Shown here: piece after piece, positions 6,462-12,639 of the stretch
How positions within the stretch are numbered: the first letter of the stretch is position 1
How the letters are laid out: each line of letters starts with the position of its first letter
Assembly: GCA_905373295.1 (NCBI GenBank)
Contig: CAJPSJ010000019.1
Span: 1 to 14,398, forward strand
DNA: 14,398 nt
Direction of reading: 5' to 3'
Source: an uncultured Campylobacter sp.
Lineage (GTDB): Bacteria; Campylobacterota; Campylobacteria; Campylobacterales; Campylobacteraceae
The notes under the pieces: generated by a model
Told to the model about the DNA's origin: nothing
Databases searched by the model: none
The model's input: only the letters and a program-made list of their open reading frames with translations
Made by a program: the position numbers and the translations under genes

Positions 6462-7643
6462 ATGAGAAAAAGTCTAATTTTAATCGCCGCGCTCGCTTCC
6501 GCCGCTATTGCTAGCGGCGATACGACGAGCGGTAGCGCTAGCTTAGAAGAGGCGTTTAAAAACGGCAAATTTAGCGGCGATATCACGGCCTGGTCCGAAA
6601 GCCGCCATATCAATAAAGGGCAAAAATCGACTTATTATGCCAATACGTCGTATATAGTAGGCTCTATCAGTCTTGGCTACGAGACGGATTTTTATAAAAA
6701 TTTTAGACTCGTAACCGGATTTAGAGGTGCCGCGCCGCTATACGAAAAGCACAAAAATTTCCGCACGCTGCACGGCACGGGCGATTCCACCGAGAGAATT
6801 TACGAGCGCGATAGGGCATTACTTTCGACGCTTTATCTTGAATATAACGCATACGACACCTCCGTTAAGTTCGGTCGTCAAGAGATGATAACCGATTGGA
6901 TCGGTAGGTTTAACGACGGCGTGCGCATCACGAACAACTCCATTTCAAATTTAACGCTCGATGCGCTTTGGACGCGCTCGCAAGGTAGGGCGTCGTATAA
7001 GGAGATGTGGAAATTCACGCCTAGAAATAAAGAAAACGGCGGCGTTTTTAACGTAGGAGCTACGTATAAATTCGATAGCGGATTTAGCGCCAAAGCTTAC
7101 GTCTTGCACGCAAACAACGTTTTCACGGGCGTAGGCGGTAAGGCGATGTACGACGGCGCGATAAACGAGGACTGGGGCGCGGGCGGTATGCTGCACTACG
7201 CTCAAAGCGACGAGAAAGACTCGAAAGACGACGGTAAGATGTTTGAAACGACGGCTTACGCTAAATTTAAAGAGCATAAATTTACTCTCGGCTATGCTCG
7301 CTCCGGTAAGAAGATCGGCTGGGGAAGTTTAAATTTAACGGGCGATCACATCGTGCCGTTTGAGGAGGGCGACGTGATGTACGAGCGCGACGCGAAGACA
7401 TTTTACGCCATGCTAGATACCCAGCTAGAAAAGCTAAATTTGACTGCGCTTGCTGGTACTACCAGATACAAGCTTAAAGGCGGTGACGATACGAATTATA
7501 GACAGCACGAGCTTAGCGTGTGGGCGAGTTATCCTTTAATGAAAAACTTAAAGGCGTTTATCGCTTACGATCAAGTATTTAAAGCGCAACCGGGCTATCC
7601 CGCTCTTACGCAGATCGGCGCGGGGCTAAGTTATAGTTTTTAA
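6462..7643 (+). CDS. Outer-membrane porin of the epsilonproteobacterial OprD-like type
   Basis: Predicted 393-residue outer-membrane beta-barrel. A Sec signal peptide (MRKSLILIAALASAAIAS) precedes a mature start with the LEEAFKNGKFSGDI motif near residue 28. That motif is typical of OprD-like porins in Campylobacter and relatives. The body has alternating polar/aromatic strands and many Gly/Tyr/Asn turns, ending in AGLSYSF with the C-terminal Phe used for barrel assembly. It lies 10 nt after the lyase with a strong AAGGAGG ribosome site, and 16 nt before the reductase gene. A porin embedded in a catabolic operon suggests it admits the substrate of the periplasmic enzymes. Specificity cannot be read from sequence, and a general diffusion role is possible. 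Confidence 0.72.
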   Translation: MRKSLILIAALASAAIASGDTTSGSASLEEAFKNGKFSGDITAWSESRHINKGQKSTYYANTSYIVGSISLGYETDFYKNFRLVTGFRGAAPLYEKHKNFRTLHGTGDSTERIYERDRALLSTLYLEYNAYDTSVKFGRQEMITDWIGRFNDGVRITNNSISNLTLDALWTRSQGRASYKEMWKFTPRNKENGGVFNVGATYKFDSGFSAKAYVLHANNVFTGVGGKAMYDGAINEDWGAGGMLHYAQSDEKDSKDDGKMFETTAYAKFKEHKFTLGYARSGKKIGWGSLNLTGDHIVPFEEGDVMYERDAKTFYAMLDTQLEKLNLTALAGTTRYKLKGGDDTNYRQHELSVWASYPLMKNLKAFIAYDQVFKAQPGYPALTQIGAGLSYSF

Positions 7644-7659
7644 AGCTTAAAGGCAAAAA

Positions 7660-9213
7660 ATGAACAGTAGAAGAAAATTTTTAGGCGGCCTGTGCATGGC
7701 CGCCGTCGCTCCCGCGTTTGCAAACGCGCAGATAGGCGCGAGCGACGTTAAATGGGACGAGGAGTGGGACGTGCTCGTCGTGGGCTCGGGCTTTGCGGGC
7801 TCGGCTGCGACGTGTCAGGCGCTAGATGAAGGCGCAAAAACGCTGATGATCGATAAGATGCCGGTACTCGGCGGAAACTCCGCCATCAACGGCGGCGCGA
7901 TCGCGGTGGTAAATTCCAGCTTTCAAAAGGCGCGCGGCATCGAGGATTCATACGAGCTATATATGAAGGACATCCTCAAAGCCGGGCTAAATTTAAACCA
8001 AAAAGATCTCGTCGAAACGATCGCTAAAAACGGCAACGACGCTTATGAATGGACGCTTAAAAAGGGCGTTTATTACCGCGATGCTTTGGGACAGTTCGGC
8101 GGACACTCGGTGCCACGCACTATCTGGCCCGAGATAAACTCAGGCGGCAAGATCACCATCCCGCTGCAAGAGTATGCGATGAACCACGGCGCGACCATCC
8201 GCACGCGCGTGATCCTAGACGATCTGATCCGCGATGAGAGCGGCAAGGTAATCGGCGCGAAGGTGAGAGAAAATTACGATTTCATCTTCGATCCGCTCAA
8301 AGACGAAGCGGACAACAAAAGCGGCACGGTGAAATTTTATAAGATCAACGGCGGCATCGTTATGGCTACGGGCGGCTTTTCGTATGACGTGAAATTTAGA
8401 CAAACCATCGATCCTACGCTAACTCCCGATCTTGACTGCACCAACCACTACGGAGCGACCGCATACGCGTTAAAGATGATGATGGCAAACGGCGTTGCGA
8501 CGCGCGATTTAGAGTGGATACAGCTAGGGCCTTGGGGTAGCCCCGACGAGAAGGGATTTGGCATAGCGCCGGTGTTTGCGATACCTGCGTTTAGCTACGG
8601 CGTGATGGTTGATGCGCGCACGGGCAAAAGATTCGTAAACGAACTAGCCGACCGTAAAATTCGCTCCGACGCGATCTTAAAGATCCACAAAAACCCGGAC
8701 GGCAGCCTAACTCACCCGGTCGTTATCTGCGATAGCGTCGGCGCGCAGGGCACGACGAAGGCAAACGTTTATCGCGGCATCCACAAAAACGTCATTAAGG
8801 TTTTTGACACGATCAAAGAGCTTGCCGCGCACTACAATATCCCATACGAAGGCCTTAAAAAGACGATCGATGATTACACGAGATACGCGCATGCGGGCAA
8901 GGATGAGGAATTTGACAAGCCGTTTTTTAAATTTAAAGGCATAGTTCCGGATCTTACTAAACCGCCGTTTTACGCGTGGCGGGCGCTGCCTAAGGTGCAT
9001 CACACTATGGGCGGCGTTAAAATCGACGTTGAAGCGAGGGTTTATGACACGAACGGCAAACCGATAGAGGGGCTTTTTGCCGCGGGTGAAGCGGTGGGCG
9101 GACCGCACGGAGCGAGCCGTCTTGGAAGCTGCGCGATACCTGATTGCTTGGTATTCGGCAGGATAGCGGGCGCAAATGCCGCAAATTTAGCTAAGAAGGA
9201 GAGAAAATGCTAA
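7660..9213 (+). CDS. fccA: Tat-exported FAD-dependent acrylate-type reductase (FccA / urocanate-reductase family)
   Basis: Periplasmic flavoprotein subunit of the fumarate reductase/urocanate reductase family that reduces the C=C bond of an enoate. It has 517 residues. A twin-arginine signal (NSRRKFLGG, residues 2-10) fits export of a folded FAD protein. The FAD-binding site is VVGSGFAGSAA (40-50) with GGNSAINGG (71-79) and MATGGF (235-240). Compared with Shewanella FccA, the proton-donor Arg402 aligns with Arg332 (FVNELADR), the active-site His with His447/448 (VHHTMGG) and Arg544 with Arg487 (HGASRLG). FccA His365, Thr377 and Glu378, which hold fumarate's other carboxylate, align with Gly290, Ala307 and Ile308. 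Fumarate is therefore an unlikely main substrate. There is no heme or FMN-binding domain, so electrons must come from the separate cytochrome encoded next, as in the Wolinella FccABC arrangement. The gene overlaps that cytochrome gene by 7 nt. By context the substrate should be the lyase product (urocanate, thiourocanate or an aryl acrylate). Confidence 0.85.
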   Translation: MNSRRKFLGGLCMAAVAPAFANAQIGASDVKWDEEWDVLVVGSGFAGSAATCQALDEGAKTLMIDKMPVLGGNSAINGGAIAVVNSSFQKARGIEDSYELYMKDILKAGLNLNQKDLVETIAKNGNDAYEWTLKKGVYYRDALGQFGGHSVPRTIWPEINSGGKITIPLQEYAMNHGATIRTRVILDDLIRDESGKVIGAKVRENYDFIFDPLKDEADNKSGTVKFYKINGGIVMATGGFSYDVKFRQTIDPTLTPDLDCTNHYGATAYALKMMMANGVATRDLEWIQLGPWGSPDEKGFGIAPVFAIPAFSYGVMVDARTGKRFVNELADRKIRSDAILKIHKNPDGSLTHPVVICDSVGAQGTTKANVYRGIHKNVIKVFDTIKELAAHYNIPYEGLKKTIDDYTRYAHAGKDEEFDKPFFKFKGIVPDLTKPPFYAWRALPKVHHTMGGVKIDVEARVYDTNGKPIEGLFAAGEAVGGPHGASRLGSCAIPDCLVFGRIAGANAANLAKKERKC

Positions 9214-9605
9214 AAATTTTTAAAATTTTAGCGATCGCCTGTTTCGCTCTTTGCGTGGCTTTTAGCGCAGACGGCGCGCTTGCGGACGCGGGTAAATTTA
9301 ACAAACAAAACTATCCGATCAAATCTCATCACGACAAGCTAGGTTTTGACTGCAAAAACTGTCATAAAGAGGCCGATCCGAAGGATTATAAAGCTCTAAG
9401 CGCCGATGAGTGCCTAAGCTGTCACAAAAGCTATGATGCGCTAGCCGAGCGCAGCGGACATCTAGGCTACGACGACAACGTCCACGCAAGCCCGCACTAT
9501 CCGAAAATGGACTGCAACCTTTGCCACCGCTCGCACAAGCCGTCGCAGAACTACTGCGTGATGTGTCATTCGCAAGACTCGATGAAAAAAATATTGGTGC
9601 CGTAA
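9207..9605 (+). CDS. fccB: Periplasmic tetraheme c-type cytochrome (FccB-like electron donor to the reductase)
   Basis: Small exported multiheme cytochrome of 132 residues. A Sec signal peptide covers about residues 1-26 (ending GALADA). Four CxxCH heme motifs follow: Cys49-His53, Cys69-His73, Cys103-His107 and Cys117-His121. Extra histidines in the KSHHDK, ERSGH and NVHASPH segments can supply distal ligands for bis-His hemes. Size, motif spacing and position directly after the flavoprotein match the tetraheme domain that is fused to FAD in Shewanella FccA but separate here. Its likely role is to relay electrons from the membrane quinol dehydrogenase to the reductase. The ATG lies inside the end of the reductase gene, with AAGGAGAG before it, implying coupled 1:1 expression. 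All heme sites look intact. Confidence 0.87.
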   Translation: MLKIFKILAIACFALCVAFSADGALADAGKFNKQNYPIKSHHDKLGFDCKNCHKEADPKDYKALSADECLSCHKSYDALAERSGHLGYDDNVHASPHYPKMDCNLCHRSHKPSQNYCVMCHSQDSMKKILVP

Positions 9606-9618
9606 GAAAGGAAGCGTT

Positions 9619-10203
9619 ATGAAAAAAATATTTATAAAATTTTGTCTATTTTGTGTTTTCGCTTTCGTTATATTTTTCGGCGGCAATGCGCTTGTGCACT
9701 CGACCGGCGACGATAAATTTTGCACTCTTTGCCACGAGTGGATGGATCCTATGGTGCAGGCGTATCACGGAGATAAGCACGGTGGCGCAAATCGCAAGGG
9801 AGTAAAGGTAAAATGCGTGGACTGCCATCTACCGCACGACAGCTATATCTCATACGTGTTTCAAAAGGGGCTAAACGGCTTTAACGAGGTTACGCATATG
9901 ATGTTTAACGACGCGGATAAGATGGACTGGCAAGCGCATAGGCAAAACCGAACTAAATTCGTCTATGACAGCGGCTGCATCAGCTGTCACGAAAGAATTT
10001 TAGACGTAAATTCCACCAATGCGAACATAAACGATATGCATAAAATTTACGCGGATTTTAAAGACAAAAAGGATAAACTAAGCTGCGTTAGCTGCCACAA
10101 AACGGTAGGGCATAAAAATTTAGGCAAAATCCTTTACGAGATCAAAAATCCGCCGGTGGGCAACTGGGACGATGAACCCAAAAAGGACGAGCCGAAAAAA
10201 TAG
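9619..10203 (+). CDS. fccC: NrfH/NapC-family membrane-anchored tetraheme quinol dehydrogenase (FccC-like)
   Basis: Membrane-bound cytochrome c that oxidises menaquinol and passes electrons to periplasmic partners. It has 194 residues. One N-terminal transmembrane anchor (about residues 4-25) is not followed by a cleavage site. Four CxxCH motifs are present: Cys35-His39, Cys66-His70, Cys120-His124 and Cys156-His160. The first is part of CHEWM, and Met42 corresponds to the Met ligand seen close to the quinol-side heme in NrfH. The spacing and the NRTKFVYDSGCISCH segment fit the NapC/NrfH family. The C-terminus is a charged Lys/Asp/Glu/Pro tail (DDEPKKDEPKK). It sits 13 nt after the tetraheme gene and 17 nt before the kinase gene. 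With no other quinol-reactive protein in the operon, it is the natural entry point for electrons. Confidence 0.88.
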   Translation: MKKIFIKFCLFCVFAFVIFFGGNALVHSTGDDKFCTLCHEWMDPMVQAYHGDKHGGANRKGVKVKCVDCHLPHDSYISYVFQKGLNGFNEVTHMMFNDADKMDWQAHRQNRTKFVYDSGCISCHERILDVNSTNANINDMHKIYADFKDKKDKLSCVSCHKTVGHKNLGKILYEIKNPPVGNWDDEPKKDEPKK

Positions 10204-10220
10204 AAAAAGGGAGGCGCCTT

Positions 10221-11837
10221 GTGAAAGAGAATGTTTATAAAAATAATATTTTCGCAATATTCTCTTTCATCTTTCTTGCCTTGATGGCGGGAAATTATAT
10301 GCTTAACCGCTCGTTCGTAAGAGAAATTTTGGTGCGCGAGCAGTTAAGCATCCTAAAAAGCTCGAGCGAGCGTATAGAAAAATGGCTCGAAAACAAAAAA
10401 TCTAGCCTGCGTGCCGTAAACGAGCTCATATCCAAATACGACTCCGCAAAAGACGAGCAGATCATAACCGATATCTTAGACAAAAGCCAAGAGATCGCAA
10501 ATTTTTCAAGCGTTTATGCAGGATACGAAAACAACATAACCGTCTCAAGCAGGCTGTTTGACAAGCCGCAAAACTACTCTCCCGTGCTTCGCCCGTGGTA
10601 TATTAACACAGTAAAAGAGGATAAAATTTACATCACCAAGCCCTATTCGGATGTGGGTCTTAAGGTGCCCGTCATCTCGATATGTAGCAGCATCAAGCAG
10701 GATGGGGTTCTAAAAGGCGTGCTCTGCGGCGTAATATCCTTTAGCGACATCAAAACTGAAATTTTAGATCTGCGGATAGAGAACGGGTATCTTTTTTTGA
10801 TCGACGAGAACCTAAACGTGCTGCTGCACCCGATCGAAAGCATCGAGCTATCTAAGATAAAATTTAACATAGAAAATTTGGATCTGAATAAAACGCAAGG
10901 CTATGAGACGGATGATGCGATCTTTACCTTTAAGCCGCTTGAGGGCTCAAAGCTCGTTCTAGTAGCCAAGACTCTCAAAAAGAACATCTACAACAAAATA
11001 AATGAGCAGTTCATCGTAAATTTAACGATCTACATGGTAAGCATATTTTTGTTTTTGATCCTTGCGTATTTTTACAACAAAAGGCTCGACCGCCAAACCA
11101 GGCTGCTTGAGCAGACCAAGAGGGAGTATGAGATACTTTTGTTTCAGCAGACGAAGATGGCCGAGCTCGGTCAGATGATCGCCGCGCTCTCACACCAGTG
11201 GATACAGCCGCTTAACTCGCTCGGAATTTTTTTGGGCAATCTGGTGCAGTTTAAGAAAACGGGCAAGCTGAGCGATGAAATTTTTTACGACAACATCAAT
11301 AGATCGTTAGCCAATATCGATTATATGAGCAAGACGATGGATACGTTTAAAAATTTTTACAAAACAGAGAGCAGGGTTCAAAATTTTAATATATGCGACG
11401 CGATCCGCGATACGATCTGCGTACTTTTCCCAAGTAAGCGCGCGGTAGACATAAAAGTAAGCGTAGCAAGAGGCGTGAGCCCGCTATGCGAAAACTACGC
11501 CAACGAGTTTAAGCAGATCATCGCCTGTCTGATCCAAAATTCCAAGCAGGCGCTGCAAAACGCAAAAAATCAAAAACGAGGCAGGATCGTCGTAAATATT
11601 AAGCGCGACGCCACGCACTTCCTCATCAGGGTTATCGATAACGCAGACGGCATAGACGTACAAAGAGATAAAATTTTTACCCCTTTTTGCAGCACGAAGG
11701 GTAGTAGCGGGCTCGGGCTTTACGTATCAAAGCTCATCGCAAACAAAAAATGCGGCGGCGATCTGAGCGTGGTAAATTTCAAAAATCCGACGATATTTAT
11801 GCTAAAAATAGCCGTAAAGGTGGAAAATGATAAATGA
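10221..11837 (+). CDS. Membrane sensor histidine kinase with periplasmic Cache-type sensor domain
   Basis: Sensor kinase of 538 residues. The start is GTG 10221 behind GGGAGG at 10209-10214. TM1 (about 10-28) and TM2 (about 264-286) bracket a periplasmic domain of some 235 residues. This domain has dCache hallmarks: LRPWYINTV near 123, ITKPYSD near 138, VISICSSI near 151, and a second lobe ending KLVLVAKTL. A short linker leads to the dimerisation/phosphotransfer helix with MAELGQMIAALSHQWIQPLN, where His325 is the phospho-acceptor; HQWxQPLN is the version common in epsilonproteobacteria. The ATP-binding domain shows an N-box (Asn440 in IQNSKQAL), G1 (DNADGID, 473-479) and G2 (GSSGLGL, 494-500), so it looks active. 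It overlaps its response regulator by 11 nt. Being last in the lyase-reductase operon, it most likely senses the substrate or product in the periplasm; the ligand is unknown. Confidence 0.86.
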   Translation: MKENVYKNNIFAIFSFIFLALMAGNYMLNRSFVREILVREQLSILKSSSERIEKWLENKKSSLRAVNELISKYDSAKDEQIITDILDKSQEIANFSSVYAGYENNITVSSRLFDKPQNYSPVLRPWYINTVKEDKIYITKPYSDVGLKVPVISICSSIKQDGVLKGVLCGVISFSDIKTEILDLRIENGYLFLIDENLNVLLHPIESIELSKIKFNIENLDLNKTQGYETDDAIFTFKPLEGSKLVLVAKTLKKNIYNKINEQFIVNLTIYMVSIFLFLILAYFYNKRLDRQTRLLEQTKREYEILLFQQTKMAELGQMIAALSHQWIQPLNSLGIFLGNLVQFKKTGKLSDEIFYDNINRSLANIDYMSKTMDTFKNFYKTESRVQNFNICDAIRDTICVLFPSKRAVDIKVSVARGVSPLCENYANEFKQIIACLIQNSKQALQNAKNQKRGRIVVNIKRDATHFLIRVIDNADGIDVQRDKIFTPFCSTKGSSGLGLYVSKLIANKKCGGDLSVVNFKNPTIFMLKIAVKVENDK

Positions 11838-12450
11838 AAATATTTTAAAAAAGCTCGGAAATATCTCCGTCTTGCTCATAGAGGACGACGAGAACACGAG
11901 GCTTGCTATCGCGCAGTCGCTTCAAATTTATTGCAAAAATATCCAAACCGCAAGCGACGGCATGGAGGGGTTTGAGAAATTTTTTAAAGGCGAGTTCGAC
12001 ATCGTCGTAACCGATATAAATTTACCTAACCTTAACGGGCTTGAGATGCTCGATGAGATCAAAAAGCGCGCGCCGCACGTCGCATCCATCATCATCACCT
12101 CCTACGATACGAGCGAAAATATGCTCGCCTCAATCGAGCTTGGCGCATACAACTACCTGCGAAAGCCCTTTCGCATCGAGGAGCTACAAACTACGATCCT
12201 GATGGCGACTAAGAATTTATACGACAGTAAAATCGAATTCGGCGGTATTTACGAATACGATTCGGCTAGTAAAATTTTATTTAAAAACGGAGAGGAAGTT
12301 TCGTTTACCAAGATCGAAGCGAAGCTATTTTTTCTACTCGTAAGCAATCTAAATAAAACCGTAAGTTATGAGGTGATCGAAAATTTTGTTTGGAACGAAA
12401 AGGCTATGAGTAGCGAGGCACTGCGGATGGTAATCAAAAAATCAGATTAA
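11827..12450 (+). CDS. OmpR-type response regulator, C-terminus truncated by a frameshift
   Basis: Partner of the preceding kinase. The receiver domain (about 12-125) has the acidic pair Glu19/Asp20/Asp21, phospho-acceptor Asp63 (VVTDINLP), Thr91-Ser92 (IITSYD) and Lys113 (LRKPF). Residues 140-207 start a winged-helix DNA-binding domain (VSFTKIEAKLFFLL, VIENFVW, EALRMVIKK). The frame then runs into TAA at 12448-12450 after KKSD, inside the recognition helix. Reading one base back, from the A-run at 12436-12441, restores IRLKTDQSLIENISG and VGYKI, the normal OmpR-family ending, to TAG at 12513-12515, giving about 229 residues. A single lost A (A7 to A6) explains this. As written, DNA binding would be lost or badly impaired; a sequence error is a real alternative. 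The gene overlaps the kinase by 11 nt and closes the operon. Confidence 0.85.
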   Translation: MINENILKKLGNISVLLIEDDENTRLAIAQSLQIYCKNIQTASDGMEGFEKFFKGEFDIVVTDINLPNLNGLEMLDEIKKRAPHVASIIITSYDTSENMLASIELGAYNYLRKPFRIEELQTTILMATKNLYDSKIEFGGIYEYDSASKILFKNGEEVSFTKIEAKLFFLLVSNLNKTVSYEVIENFVWNEKAMSSEALRMVIKKSD

Positions 12451-12515
12451 AAACGGATCAAAGTTTGATAGAAAATATCTCCGGAGTAGGATATAAAATT
12501 TCAAATAACAAGTAG
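12441..12515 (+). other. Out-of-frame remainder of the response regulator DNA-binding domain
   Basis: In frame 0 this stretch encodes ATC-AGA-TTA onward: the end of the recognition helix and the wing hairpin motif SGVGYKI, then SNNK and TAG. It belongs to the regulator gene before it and is separated from it only by a one-base shift at the A-run. Confidence 0.75.
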
Positions 12516-12550
12516 CTTCGGATCAAATATAAATTTTAGCAACTAAGCAA

Positions 12551-12579
12551 ATTTAGGCGATAGCTCAAACCGCCTAAAT
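12551..12579 (+). terminator. Hairpin after the operon, probable terminator
   Basis: ATTTAGGCG (12551-12559) and CGCCTAAAT (12571-12579) form a perfect 9-bp stem around an 11-nt loop. It lies 35 nt past the restored stop of the response regulator and before the next promoter. There is no U-tract after it, so it is not a textbook intrinsic terminator; a regulatory or processing hairpin is possible. Confidence 0.5.
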
Positions 12580-12604
12580 CTACCCAAAATTAAGCAAAAG
12601 TAAG

Positions 12605-12610
12605 TAAAAT
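12605..12610 (+). promoter_or_regulatory. Candidate -10 element for the pyruvate oxidoreductase gene
   Basis: TAAAAT lies 29 nt before ATG 12640 and downstream of the hairpin. It is followed at 12628-12633 by AAGGAG, a strong ribosome site that fixes the start. No -35 box is evident. Confidence 0.45.
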
Positions 12611-12639
12611 ACGCCAATTAAATAACCAAGGAGTTTGAT

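Noticed and set aside
7660..10203. Annotating the flavoprotein and cytochromes as a fumarate reductase
   Set aside because: The catalytic residues match, but the residues that bind fumarate's second carboxylate are replaced and the operon starts with a lyase, so another acrylate is more likely.
12436..12441. Programmed -1 ribosomal frameshifting or phase variation at the A6 run
   Set aside because: The run is short, the CAAAAAAT context lets only one of the two tRNAs re-pair fully, and no downstream stem-loop is evident; mutation or sequence error is simpler.
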